DNA of 64,000 bases, from contig CANJME010000004.1 in NCBI GenBank assembly GCA_947475875.1, positions 118,647 to 182,646 of the forward strand. Direction: 5' to 3'. The position numbers and the translations under genes are program-made. Of this stretch, positions 26,068 through 34,825 are shown piece by piece (position 1 is the stretch's first letter; every line of letters starts with the position of its first letter). This DNA comes from Caulobacteraceae bacterium. GTDB lineage: Bacteria > Pseudomonadota > Alphaproteobacteria > Caulobacterales > Caulobacteraceae. A model generated the notes under the pieces. The model did no database searches. It saw only the letters and a list, made by a program, of their open reading frames with translations, and was not told where the DNA came from.

Positions 26068-27327
26068 ATGAATCCGGTCGCTATGAACGATCAGGAACGG
26101 GGAGAGAAATTGGCCGAACGGGTGGTGATCGTTGGCGCGGGCCATGCCGGGGGAACGGCCGCAGCGCTGCTGCGCCAGTACGGCTTCGAAGGCTCCATCG
26201 TGCTGGCCGGCGAGGAGCCGGTCGCGCCCTATCAACGTCCGCCCCTGTCCAAGGCCTGGCTCAAGGGCGAGGCCGATTCTGAGAGCCTGCTGCTGCGGCC
26301 GGTGAGTTTTTACCCCGAACACAATATTGACCTGCGCCTTGGCGTCGTGGCGACGGCTATCGATCGCACCGCAAAAACCGTGACTTTCAAGGACGGCGAG
26401 GCCCTGCCCTACGACCGGCTGATCCTGGCGACCGGCGCCGGGCCGCGCCATCTGCCGGTCCGCGGGGCCGAGCTTCGCCGCGTGCTCTACCTGCGCACCG
26501 CCGCCGACGCCGACGCCCTGAAAGCAGTGCTCAAGCGCGGCCGGCGTCTGGCGGTGGTCGGCGGCGGCTATGTGGGCCTTGAGGTCGCCGCCTCGGCTCG
26601 CGCGCTCGGCTGCGAGGTGGTGGTCATCGAGCGGGAGGCCCGCGTGCTGGCGCGGGTCGCGTCAAAACCGTTGTCGGCCTTCTTCGAACGCTATCACGCC
26701 GAAAAGGGCGTCGAGATCGTGCTCGGCGCCGCGGTCACCGGTTTTCGCGGCGAGAACATCGTCACCGGCGTCGCCCTGCACGGCGAGGTCCAGGCCTGCG
26801 ATGTCGCCCTGGTTGGCATTGGCGCGGCCCCCAATATCGCGCTGGCCCGCGACGCCGGTCTTTCCTGCGCCGACGGAGTCGTCGTCGACCTGGAGGCGCG
26901 CACCTCTGATCCCGACATCTTCGCCATCGGCGATGTGACCCACCGCCCGCTACCGCTCTATGACCGCGCCATGCGGCTGGAGAGCGTGCCCAACGCGCTG
27001 GAACAGGCCAAGCAGGCGGCCGCCGCGATCTCCGGCCATGCGCCGCCCGCGCCCGAGGTGCCCTGGTTCTGGTCGGATCAGTATGATCTCAAACTGCAGA
27101 TCGCCGGCGCGCCGTTCGACGCCGACAGTCTGGTCATCCGCGGCGATCCGGCTACCAACAGCTTCGCGGTCTTCCACCTGGCGGGTAACCGCCTCATGGC
27201 CGTGGAAGCGGTCAATGCGGCGGCCGAGTTCATGGGCGGCCGGCAGTTGATCGGCAAACGCGCCGAGGTCGATCCGGCGAAGCTTGCGGATACCGCCATC
27301 CCGATGAAACAGATCGCGGCGGGCTAG
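26068..27327 (+). CDS. FAD-dependent ferredoxin/rubredoxin reductase
   Basis: Up to 419 residues. FAD motif VVIVGAGHAGGTAAALL at the N-terminus, second Rossmann motif for NADH (LAVVGGGYVGLEVAASARALG), the FAD motif DIFAIGDVTHRP, and a C-terminal reductase domain containing VPWFWSDQYDLKLQIAG. This is the type that feeds electrons to ferredoxins of P450 or ring-hydroxylating oxygenases (ThcD/PdR-like). The start is uncertain: ATG 26068 lacks a good ribosome-binding site, whereas TTG 26110 has GGGGAGAG close upstream and gives a family-like N-terminus. No ferredoxin or P450 is adjacent. The stop shares CTAG with the convergent gene. Confidence 0.9.
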   Translation: MNPVAMNDQERGEKLAERVVIVGAGHAGGTAAALLRQYGFEGSIVLAGEEPVAPYQRPPLSKAWLKGEADSESLLLRPVSFYPEHNIDLRLGVVATAIDRTAKTVTFKDGEALPYDRLILATGAGPRHLPVRGAELRRVLYLRTAADADALKAVLKRGRRLAVVGGGYVGLEVAASARALGCEVVVIEREARVLARVASKPLSAFFERYHAEKGVEIVLGAAVTGFRGENIVTGVALHGEVQACDVALVGIGAAPNIALARDAGLSCADGVVVDLEARTSDPDIFAIGDVTHRPLPLYDRAMRLESVPNALEQAKQAAAAISGHAPPAPEVPWFWSDQYDLKLQIAGAPFDADSLVIRGDPATNSFAVFHLAGNRLMAVEAVNAAAEFMGGRQLIGKRAEVDPAKLADTAIPMKQIAAG

Positions 27328-29453
27328 ACCGGCGACAGCCCCGTCAGCGCCACCCACACCCCGACCAGGTGATAGAGCGTGCTGGCCGGCGCCGGGCCCT
27401 TTGCCAGTTCGCCGTCCGGCCCCATGCGGTCGAACCACAGGCCCCGACCATCGGGATAAAGATAGCGGCGGATCGCATCGAAGGCGGTTACGACATGGGT
27501 TTCCTCGCCAAAGGTCATGGCGGCTTTCAGATACTCGGTCTGCGGCCACAGTCGGGCGTCGCGCTCGCGCCAGGACAGATCGTCCCAAAGGCCATCGATG
27601 ATGACGCCCCGGGCCGAATCCCAGCCCCTGAGGCCTGTCTCGAACAGCCTCCGCGCCACCGGAAAGGCCTCGGGCCGGCCTCGCCGCTCGCCCCAGATCT
27701 TCAGGAGAGCGGCCCATTCGAACTGGTGACCGGGTTCGACAAAGCGGCCCTCATCACCCGGCGCTGGACGCCAGTCGGCGTCGAACGCTTCGCGCAGGAA
27801 CCCCGCCGGGTCGATGAATTTGGCCAGCGCCAGTTCGGCGATTTCGTCGGAAAGCGCTGCCCAGCGAGGATCCTTGCCCATCGAGGTCCAGGAAATCGAG
27901 GCCTCGAAGAGGTGCATGTGGGCGTTGGACTGGAACGGGCGACCGCCCGTCTCGCGCCAGCCGCCGGCAGGGTGGCGCCAGGCGTCCAGCCGGCTGATCA
28001 GATCGAGCGCCTTGTCTTCGTTCCCGGTCAACGACCAGGCCAGCAGCGCGAACGCCTGATCATAGAGGCGCGCCTCATCGTCGAGAACGGCCCCGTCAGC
28101 GGCGGCCAGGGTGCGGAACAGGCCATCGGGCCGGCGATAGTGCGCCTCCATGGAGTCCAGGGCCGCCTGGACGGCCAGCTTCCACGGACCCGACCACTCC
28201 TTTTCGCCGGCGACGGCATAGCTCCAGGCCTGGCGCGGTTGCACCCGCGCCCGGCGCGGCGGCTCCTCGCCATCGTACATTGTGCATTCCCGGAAGCCGC
28301 CCAGCTCGTGGTCCAGTCCGTGGGCGAACCAGTAGGGCAGGGCCGCCCCGCTCATCCAGCGGCCGAACAGCTGGCGCGCCTGGGCCCGGGTTTTCACCAC
28401 CGGCATCGGCTGGCGCGGCACAGTCTTGAAGTGCTCGCCTGCCGCCTTCACTGTCTGGCTTGCCGAGAGGCTTGTCACCAGCACTGACCCGTCCTCGACC
28501 ACCACGGCCAGGTTTTCAACGCCGACCAGGGCGATTTGAGTCCCCGCAGGCGCGCGCACCAGATTGCCTGTGGCCTCGACGAACAGCGCCTCGCCGGCAT
28601 TGCCGTTGCTGTCGTTCGCCTCGATGGCGTGGACCGCGTCCCAGCCGCCGATGTCGGTCCAGTCGAAAGCGGCCGGCGTCACCGCCGCGCGAGTGGTTTT
28701 CTCCATCACCGCATAGTCGATCGAAATCTTGCGCACGCCGCGGAACGCCTCGCCCAGCAACAGCGCCTCGCCATCCTGCACGCCGTCCTCAACACCAGCG
28801 CGCACCGCGTCCACAACGTCGGGCGCATAGGCCTGCAGCTCTTCGATCAGCACCCGGGCCGAGACGATGAAATAGCCGCAGTTCCAGAGGTAGCCTTCGC
28901 GCAGATAGCGCTCGGCGGTCGCCTGATCCGGCTTTTCGACGAAGGCGGCGACCGGCTTCACGGGTCCATCGCCCGGGCCCGACAGGATGTAACCCAGCGC
29001 CGTGGAGGCATGGCGAGGTTTCAGTCCGATCGTGACGATCTGGCCGGCTCGGGCGCCCTTCACAGCCTGATTGATGGCGGCCGCGAAAGCCGCGGTGTCC
29101 GGCACATGGTGGTCAGCCGACACGATGGCGAGGATGGCGTCCGGGTCGGTTCGGGCGATGGCCAGCGCGGCGGCGGCCATGGCGGCGGCGGAATCGCGGC
29201 CTTCCGGCTCCAGCACCAGCGCAGCGCTCGCCTTCACCGCCGCCAGCTGGGCTGCGATGTGATCGCGATGACCGACTCCCGCCACGATCAGCGGGGCGTT
29301 CGCCCCTTCGATGGTGGCGACACGCAGCACCGTCTCCTGAAAGCTGGAGCGTTCGCCGGTGAACGGGATAAACTGCTTGGGCGCGCCCGGGCGCGAGGCC
29401 GGCCACAGGCGCGTGCCCGAACCGCCGCACATGATTACCGGATAGACGCCCAA
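27324..29453 (-). CDS. Mannose-1-phosphate guanylyltransferase fused to an AGE-family epimerase/isomerase domain
   Basis: 709 residues in two enzymes. Residues 1-345: sugar nucleotidyltransferase with the signature VIMCGGSGTRLWPASR, PKQF, the FVEKPD motif, and the DWTDIGGWDAV end typical of GDP-mannose pyrophosphorylases. Residues about 355-709: an (alpha/alpha)6-barrel of the N-acylglucosamine 2-epimerase (AGE) family, with GGF, RQAWSYA, DQAFALLAWSL, SNAHMHLFEA, EPGHQFEW and WPQTEYLKA motifs. Standard bifunctional enzymes carry a cupin phosphomannose isomerase in that position, so the AGE barrel may supply the mannose isomerase/epimerase step, making GDP-mannose for surface polysaccharide. 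The start at 29453 is a GTG or TTG-class choice not resolved here. Confidence 0.88.
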   Translation of the reverse strand: MGVYPVIMCGGSGTRLWPASRPGAPKQFIPFTGERSSFQETVLRVATIEGANAPLIVAGVGHRDHIAAQLAAVKASAALVLEPEGRDSAAAMAAAALAIARTDPDAILAIVSADHHVPDTAAFAAAINQAVKGARAGQIVTIGLKPRHASTALGYILSGPGDGPVKPVAAFVEKPDQATAERYLREGYLWNCGYFIVSARVLIEELQAYAPDVVDAVRAGVEDGVQDGEALLLGEAFRGVRKISIDYAVMEKTTRAAVTPAAFDWTDIGGWDAVHAIEANDSNGNAGEALFVEATGNLVRAPAGTQIALVGVENLAVVVEDGSVLVTSLSASQTVKAAGEHFKTVPRQPMPVVKTRAQARQLFGRWMSGAALPYWFAHGLDHELGGFRECTMYDGEEPPRRARVQPRQAWSYAVAGEKEWSGPWKLAVQAALDSMEAHYRRPDGLFRTLAAADGAVLDDEARLYDQAFALLAWSLTGNEDKALDLISRLDAWRHPAGGWRETGGRPFQSNAHMHLFEASISWTSMGKDPRWAALSDEIAELALAKFIDPAGFLREAFDADWRPAPGDEGRFVEPGHQFEWAALLKIWGERRGRPEAFPVARRLFETGLRGWDSARGVIIDGLWDDLSWRERDARLWPQTEYLKAAMTFGEETHVVTAFDAIRRYLYPDGRGLWFDRMGPDGELAKGPAPASTLYHLVGVWVALTGLSPV

Positions 29454-29511
29454 GCCGAACTCCTTCGGCGGGAGCCTTACAGGACAGCAGCGCTACCGCG
29501 CAACGAAAGCC

Positions 29512-29931
29512 CTAGAGTTTGGCGAGGTCCGCGGCGATGGCCTTGAGCGCGTTCTCGTCGACGCCGGCTTCCGCGATATCGAGCAGTCCCTGAAGGGTGA
29601 AGTCGTCGGGGATGATGTCGAGGCCGTTGGAGTCGGCATACTCGACCACCTGCGGGATGTGCTTGGCCAGCACCGCCTTGGCGTCCTTGTTGGCCATGAC
29701 CGCCTTGAGCGGTGAGCCAATGGTCAGCTTGGCGCCGGCGCAAGACGCATTGGTTATAGCCGTGCCTGCCGCCGACGGGGCCCCCGCGGCGGCAGGAGCC
29801 GCCGGGGCCGGGCAGGGGGCCGCCGCCGCCGCCGGAGCAGCGGGAGCCGGCGACGGGGCGGGCGTCTGGGCGAGGGCGGCGGAGGCCATCAGGGCGATGG
29901 CCGCGGTCGTCGTGACGAGGGTCTTGATCAT
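29512..29931 (-). CDS. Small exported protein, paralogue A, with Ala/Pro linker
   Basis: 139 residues: signal peptide (MIKTLVTTTAAIALMASAALAQ), an Ala/Pro-rich linker (about 23-58), then a conserved helical domain beginning TAITNASCAGAKLTIGSPLKAVMANKDAKAVLAKHIPQ and ending ADLAKL. The domain resembles the short ...DNPxAKAVLxKHxP... helical module found at the ends of some exported hydrolases of sphingomonads and Caulobacterales; that link is from memory and unverified. The next gene upstream encodes a paralogue with the same plan. Function unknown. Confidence 0.75.
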   Translation of the reverse strand: MIKTLVTTTAAIALMASAALAQTPAPSPAPAAPAAAAAPCPAPAAPAAAGAPSAAGTAITNASCAGAKLTIGSPLKAVMANKDAKAVLAKHIPQVVEYADSNGLDIIPDDFTLQGLLDIAEAGVDENALKAIAADLAKL

Positions 29932-29986
29932 AACGATTGTCCTTTTCGTCTCTCAGGTTTCGCCGTCCCTCGGCGTTAGACGTAGT

Positions 29987-30460
29987 CTAGATCTTGGCGA
30001 GGTCGTCGCCGATCTTCTTCAGCATGGCGTCGTCAATGCCGGCCTGGTCGCCGAACATGTCGTGCAGCACCTGGATCGAGAATTCGTCCGGCAGTTGGTC
30101 GATCCCAGCTTCGAGGAAGCCCACGACCATCGGGATGTTGTTGTTCAGAACTTCCTTCGCCTTGGGGTTGGCCATCAGCACCTTGAGAGAGGTGGTGACG
30201 GTCATCTTCTGGGCGCCGCCGCAGGCGGCGTTGGTGACGGCGGTTCCGGCGGGAGCAGGGGCAGGGGCCGCGGCCGGAGCAGCGGCGGCAGGCGCGGCGG
30301 CGGGAGCGGGCGCGCAGTTGGCGGCCGGAGCCGGCATCGCCGGACGCGGTGCGGCGGCGGGAGCGGCGGCGGGAGCCGGCGCGGCGGCCGGTTGGGCCAG
30401 GGCGGCGGACGCGGCGATGAGGCCTATGGCGGCGGTTGCAACGGCGAAGGTCTTGATCAT
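29987..30460 (-). CDS. Small exported protein, paralogue B, with long Ala/Pro linker
   Basis: 157 residues with the same layout as the downstream neighbour: [23 protein letters not shown] signal peptide, a longer Ala/Pro linker (about 24-85, with one Cys), and the domain [40 protein letters not shown] ... DDLAKI. The start at 30460 is chosen because the signal peptides of both paralogues then align; the upstream frame (to 30517) adds an unrelated Arg-rich stretch. The 55-nt spacing suggests co-transcription. The linkers differ in length while the domains stay alike, as after tandem duplication. Confidence 0.75.
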   Translation of the reverse strand: MIKTFAVATAAIGLIAASAALAQPAAAPAPAAAPAAAPRPAMPAPAANCAPAPAAAPAAAAPAAAPAPAPAGTAVTNAACGGAQKMTVTTSLKVLMANPKAKEVLNNNIPMVVGFLEAGIDQLPDEFSIQVLHDMFGDQAGIDDAMLKKIGDDLAKI

Positions 30461-30636
30461 GGGAGGTGTCCTTGCTTCTCGATGAGGCGCCGCTTGCCGG
30501 CGTTCTAGGGCGGACAACTATCGGCCTTCCGCAGCGTCATTCAAGTGAATTTTTATCGATTATCGTTCAACTCGACTGGGCGTCTTGTCGCAGCCTCTCT
30601 TTTCCTCCGAGGTCCAATCCGTCTATAGGCTTGCGC

Positions 30637-32097
30637 ATGAGCGAGACCGATAAACTGATCCCCGGCCGCACCGGGCCCTGGGAGATTGTGCTGGGGCTGG
30701 AGATTCACGCCCAGGTGGCTTCGAAGGCCAAACTCTTCTCGGGCGCGGCCGTCGGCTTCGGCGCCGGGCCCAATGAGCAGGTCAGCCTGGTCGATGCGGC
30801 CATGCCCGGCATGCTGCCGGTGATCAATCGCCACTGCGTCGAACAAGCCGTGCGCGCGGGCATCGGTCTCAACGCCGAGATCCATCTGAAGTCGCGCTTC
30901 GACCGCAAGAACTACTTCTACCCCGACCTGCCGCAGGGCTATCAGATCAGTCAGTTCAAGGACCCCATCGTCGGCGAGGGCGAGATCGAGGTCGAGCGCG
31001 ACGACGGCTCTGTCTTCACCGTGCGCATCGAGCGGCTGCACCTGGAACAGGACGCCGGCAAAAGCCTGCACGACCAGGACCCCAACTTCACCTATGTCGA
31101 TCTGAACCGGGCCGGCACGGCGCTGATGGAAATCGTCTCCAAACCCGACATGCGCTGTGCGGCCGAGGCCTCGGCCTATGTGAAAAAGGTCCGCACCATC
31201 CTGCGCTATATCGGCGCCAGCGACGGCGACATGGAAAAGGGCAATCTGCGGGCCGATGTGAACGTGTCGGTGAGGAAGCCGGGGGCCGAGCTCGGCACCC
31301 GATGCGAGATCAAGAACGTCAATTCCTTCCGCTTCATCGAGCAGGCCATCGAGGTCGAGGCCCGCCGTCAGGTCGAGATTCTCGAGGACGGCGGCAAGAT
31401 CGATCAGGAAACCCGCCTGTTCGATCCGAACAAGCTCGAGACCCGCTCCATGCGCTCCAAGGAAGAGGCTCACGACTACCGCTATTTCCCCGACCCCGAC
31501 CTCTTGCCCCTGGTGCTGGACGCCGACTGGGTCGAGGGCATCCGGGCGAGCCTGCCGGAACTGCCCGACGCCAAGAAAAAACGTCTGCAGAACCAGTACG
31601 GCCTGTCGGCCTACGACGCCGGCGTGCTGATCATCGAAGGCGCCCGGGCCGACTATTTCGAAGAGGCAGCCAAGGGCAGAGACGCCAAGCTGGTGGCCAA
31701 CTATGTCACCAACGAGCTGCTCTCGCGTCTGGCTGCCGCCGGCCAGGACATCGAGGATTCGCCCATTCCGCCGGTCGATATCGCCGCTCTGGTTCAGCTG
31801 CGGGAGGAGGACGTCATCTCCTCCAAGATCGCCAAGGAAGTGTTTGACCACATGTGGGCGGGCGAGGGGGCGCCGGGCGCCATCGTCGAAAAACACGGCC
31901 TGAAACAGGAGTCAGACACCGGCGCGCTGGAAGGCATCATCGACGCTTTGATCGCCGCCAATCAGGCTCAGGCCGAGTCGGTGAAGGAAAAGCCCCAGGC
32001 CATCGGCTGGTTTGTCGGCCAGGTGATGAAAGCCACCGGCGGCAAGGCCAATCCGGGCGCGGTGAACCAGATCCTGAAAGCGAAACTGGGCCTATAG
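30637..32097 (+). CDS. gatB: Aspartyl/glutamyl-tRNA amidotransferase subunit B
   Basis: 486-residue subunit of the GatCAB complex that converts Glu-tRNA(Gln) and Asp-tRNA(Asn) to the amidated forms. Hallmarks are [12 protein letters not shown] at the start, the kinase-like [13 protein letters not shown] stretch, [19 protein letters not shown], and [11 protein letters not shown]. The C-terminal YqeY-like tail domain is complete ([26 protein letters not shown]). The start at 30637 gives the normal family N-terminus; a longer open frame to 30466 is discounted. gatA and gatC are not adjacent. Confidence 0.96.
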   Translation: MSETDKLIPGRTGPWEIVLGLEIHAQVASKAKLFSGAAVGFGAGPNEQVSLVDAAMPGMLPVINRHCVEQAVRAGIGLNAEIHLKSRFDRKNYFYPDLPQGYQISQFKDPIVGEGEIEVERDDGSVFTVRIERLHLEQDAGKSLHDQDPNFTYVDLNRAGTALMEIVSKPDMRCAAEASAYVKKVRTILRYIGASDGDMEKGNLRADVNVSVRKPGAELGTRCEIKNVNSFRFIEQAIEVEARRQVEILEDGGKIDQETRLFDPNKLETRSMRSKEEAHDYRYFPDPDLLPLVLDADWVEGIRASLPELPDAKKKRLQNQYGLSAYDAGVLIIEGARADYFEEAAKGRDAKLVANYVTNELLSRLAAAGQDIEDSPIPPVDIAALVQLREEDVISSKIAKEVFDHMWAGEGAPGAIVEKHGLKQESDTGALEGIIDALIAANQAQAESVKEKPQAIGWFVGQVMKATGGKANPGAVNQILKAKLGL

Positions 32098-32188
32098 CGC
32101 CGCCCGATACGCCGCCTTTTAATGTCCAGGCAGGACAAAAGCTCTATTTGCTCCGGACCAGCGCGTTTTGGTCTGGTAGGAGACCTTC

Positions 32189-32359
32189 ATGCCTGATGAT
32201 GACGCCCTGTCCACCCAATCCGCCATGGCCAAGGCGCTGGCCCTCAAACAGGCGAAGATCGACGCCCAGCCGAAGCCGCCGAGAGGCGGGCGCTTCCAGC
32301 GCGAACGGGCCGCCGCGGCGCTGTCGTCGTCGAAGTCGAAACCATGGATGAAGGCGTAA
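32189..32359 (+). CDS. Small conserved-looking basic protein (56 aa)
   Basis: ATG 32189 with GTAGGAGA about 6 nt upstream. The product begins MPDDDALSTQSAMAKALALK, continues with a Lys/Pro/Arg-rich part (KPPRGGRFQRERAAAA) and ends KPWMKA. It is charged, with no membrane segment or signal. The good ribosome-binding site, alphaproteobacterial codon use and tight packing between gatB and the next gene support it being real. Short proteins of this composition are common next to housekeeping genes in this group; function unknown. Confidence 0.65.
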   Translation: MPDDDALSTQSAMAKALALKQAKIDAQPKPPRGGRFQRERAAAALSSSKSKPWMKA

Positions 32360-32421
32360 AAGAGGCCCGTGTCATCATTTGGTCCCGGACCAACGGCTAC
32401 TGGTCCGTCAGGAGTTGCTCT

Positions 32422-33102
32422 GTGGTTGTGTCCCGCCTGACAACCGCCCTGATCGGCGCTTGCCTGTTCGCCTCGACCGATGTGTGGGCGCAGGGCGCGG
32501 TGGGCGCCGCCCTCGGTGCGCCCGCCCGGGCAAGGAGCGCCGCTCCGACCGTCGGGCCGACCGTTCAGCCCGGCGATGAAGAGGACGACAACCGCCCGCT
32601 CGACCCGGCCGTCGAAGAGGCCGCCCGCGGGTTCGGTGTTCCCTTGCGGGCTCCATCCATCCTCGCTCAGACCATCCAGCGCGCCAAAGCCACCACGCGC
32701 GCCGCCGCCCTCGCCACTGAGGATTGGCGTTCGGCCGCCTTCCTGGGCGCCACCGCCGCCGACATCGTCCGCGCCGAACAGGCCAAGGGCCGTTACACCG
32801 ACATCAATCCCGATACCGCAGTGGTGGTAATCACCCAGGACGGCGCCATCAACGCGGTCTACGCCTTGCGCCCGCTGCCCCCGCTGCCGGGCACGGCGAC
32901 TGGAGCGATTGTCAATCTTGGCGGTGTGGCCCCGCCCGATCCCTATGTCGCGGGCTCTGACCCGGACGGAGTCCGGACAGTCTCCGGTAGCTTTGGCGCA
33001 GGCCTCGACAGCATTACCCTGAGGCCGCCCTATTTCGGTTCTGACTATAGTGGTGCGCCAACCCCGCAGGCTGCGGCCGAACGGGTGGGCATGTCGCTCT
33101 AG
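32422..33102 (+). CDS. Exported protein of unknown function
   Basis: 226 residues from GTG 32422, chosen because AGGAG lies 7 nt upstream and a signal peptide follows (VVSRLTTALIGACLFASTDVWAQ). The longer frame from 32344 overlaps the preceding small gene and would bury the signal. The mature part has an acidic stretch (DEEDDNRPLDPAVEEAARGF) and a segment VVVITQDGAINAVYALRPLPPLPGTATG, but no recognised family. It lies between the 56-residue protein and a serine hydrolase on the same strand. Confidence 0.65.
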   Translation: MVVSRLTTALIGACLFASTDVWAQGAVGAALGAPARARSAAPTVGPTVQPGDEEDDNRPLDPAVEEAARGFGVPLRAPSILAQTIQRAKATTRAAALATEDWRSAAFLGATAADIVRAEQAKGRYTDINPDTAVVVITQDGAINAVYALRPLPPLPGTATGAIVNLGGVAPPDPYVAGSDPDGVRTVSGSFGAGLDSITLRPPYFGSDYSGAPTPQAAAERVGMSL

Positions 33103-33223
33103 CTACAGGGACAGGTCCTATTTCTCATCGTGACCGCGCCGCAAGCCAGCGAACCATGCGGCACTTTTGATCCCGTCAGGGCGTGATACGCTCCGCAGTC
33201 AAGTTTCTCAGGGGGACCGCGCC

Positions 33224-34408
33224 ATGACCGCCCGACGCCTTGCCGTTGCCGCCCTGCTGCTGATCCTGTCCGCCGCGCCGGCGATGGCGCTGAAAACCGA
33301 TGTCTTGCCGCCGCAGGGCAAGAACATCCTGACCTGGACTGCCCAAGAGCAGGAGGCCGGCTACCGGCGCATCCCCGAAGTCTATCCGACGCGCGTCATC
33401 AAGCGCGGATCACGTGTGCACGCCCTGCCGCGCGCCGCCGGCCCCGATCTCTCCGGGCTGAAGTTCAGCGAACGGGGGGTCGACTACACCATCGAGTCCA
33501 TGATGGCAGCGAACCACATGTCGGGCCTGCTGGTCATGAAAGACGGTAAGATCGTCTTGGAGCGCTATGCCCTGGGCCGCACGGCCGAAGACCGCTGGGT
33601 GTCGTTTTCAATCGCCAAGTCGGTGACCTCCACCCTGATCGGCGCGGCGGTCAAAGACGGCGATATCAAGAGCATCGATGAGCCGGTGGTGAAGTACATC
33701 CCCGACCTGGCTGGCAGCGCCTATGACGGCGTCTCGATCCGCAACCTGATTTCCATGACCTCGGGCGTAAGGTGGAACGAAAGCTATAACGATGTGCGCT
33801 CCGACGTCGCCCAGGTGGTCGACCGCCTGCCGGCCCCGCCGGGCAAGAATGGCATAGTCGAATACATGAAGGGCCGGCCGCGTGAAGTCCCGCCCGGAAC
33901 CCGCTTTCTCTACAATACCGGCGATACGGACCTGGCCGGCGTGCTGCTGGTCAACGCGACCCACAAGACCATGGCCCAGTACCTCTCCGAAAAAATCTGG
34001 AAGCCCTACGGCATGGAGAAGGACGCCAACTGGATGCTGGACTACTGGGGCCAGGAGCACGGCGGCTGCTGCATCAGCATGACGCTGCGCGATTACGGCC
34101 GCTTTGGTCAGTTCATTCTTGAGGGCGGTCACGGCATCCTGCCGGACGGCTGGCTCGCCACCGCAACGACCAACCAGGTTCCGGCGCCTGCCACCGGCCG
34201 CAACCAGCCCTATGGCTTCTTCTGGTGGATCCAGCCGGCGCAAAAGTCCTTCCAGGCCCAGGGCATCAAGGGCCAGCTGATCCACATCGATCCGATCCAG
34301 CAGATCGTTATCGTCGAAAACGGCGCGGTGCCGAACGACGGCCCGCCGGGCGGCGGCAAGAACGCATTCTTGACTGCGGTCGTCGCGGCGCTGACGACCA
34401 AGCTCTAA
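33224..34408 (+). CDS. Exported serine hydrolase of the beta-lactamase/class C family
   Basis: 394 residues. Signal peptide (MTARRLAVAALLLILSAAPAMA), then a penicillin-binding-fold domain. The S-x-x-K motif is SIAK (Ser129-Lys132), and the Y-x-N motif is YNTGD (about residue 236-240, Tyr-Asn-Thr). Further family marks are MTSGVRWNE and the GYGFFWW-like turn (here YGFFWWI). Such proteins act as esterases, D-Ala-D-Ala peptidases or 6-aminohexanoate-dimer-hydrolase-like enzymes; lactamase activity should not be assumed. The start at 33224 has GGGGGA 8 nt upstream. Confidence 0.88.
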   Translation: MTARRLAVAALLLILSAAPAMALKTDVLPPQGKNILTWTAQEQEAGYRRIPEVYPTRVIKRGSRVHALPRAAGPDLSGLKFSERGVDYTIESMMAANHMSGLLVMKDGKIVLERYALGRTAEDRWVSFSIAKSVTSTLIGAAVKDGDIKSIDEPVVKYIPDLAGSAYDGVSIRNLISMTSGVRWNESYNDVRSDVAQVVDRLPAPPGKNGIVEYMKGRPREVPPGTRFLYNTGDTDLAGVLLVNATHKTMAQYLSEKIWKPYGMEKDANWMLDYWGQEHGGCCISMTLRDYGRFGQFILEGGHGILPDGWLATATTNQVPAPATGRNQPYGFFWWIQPAQKSFQAQGIKGQLIHIDPIQQIVIVENGAVPNDGPPGGGKNAFLTAVVAALTTKL

Positions 34409-34433
34409 CGAGCGATAAGAGTCCCTCCACGAA

Positions 34434-34607
34434 ATGCCCAAATTTGAGGCGACACGGAGCGTATGGGAGATCCAGGACCCGACGGGCGGAGTGGCCGTGG
34501 TCATGGCCCGCTCCGACGGCAGGCTCAACATCACCAGATTGCCGGGCGCCGAGGCCTCGCCGGCTTGTCCAGCCTGCCGACCCTGGCCGAGACCGTGCCT
34601 GGGCTGA
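34434..34607 (+). CDS. Small hypothetical ORF, possibly frameshifted at the 3' end
   Basis: 57 codons starting MPKFEATRSVWEIQDPTGGV and continuing VMARSDGRLNITRLPGAEA. The last part (SPACPACRPWPRPCLG) looks like out-of-frame sequence. Another frame over the same bases reads GLAGLSSLPTLAETVPGLNINVAPR and stops at 34628, which is a more natural protein end. Either the gene is intact and poorly conserved, or it has a one-base-type shift near 34545-34555. No clear ribosome-binding site. Confidence 0.3.
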   Translation: MPKFEATRSVWEIQDPTGGVAVVMARSDGRLNITRLPGAEASPACPACRPWPRPCLG

Positions 34608-34652
34608 ACATTAACGTCGCGCCGCGCTGAGCGCCGGGCCCGCGCCACGAAA

Positions 34653-34685
34653 AAGGTCGCCGGTGAGGGCACGCCCGGCGACCTT
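34653..34685. terminator. Perfect 11-bp hairpin between small ORF and GST gene
   Basis: AAGGTCGCCGG (34653-34663) pairs with CCGGCGACCTT (34675-34685). On the minus strand the stem runs into TTTTT; on the plus strand it is followed by CTCT. It probably ends transcription of the serine hydrolase unit. Confidence 0.7.
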
Positions 34686-34825
34686 CTCTAGGTTTTCGTG
34701 TCGTCCGAAAGGGCGGAAATCCGCAAATTCGATCCGATGACCAAGGATGTGATTTCCTGTGTGAACCGCGACTGAACCGCACGTGCAGGGTTGCGTGGGT
34801 TTCAAGCGCGGTCAAAGTGACGGCC

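Noticed and set aside
30240..30370. Dense GC-rich triplet-like repeats
   Set aside because: They encode the Ala/Pro linker of a small exported protein, so they need no separate repeat call.
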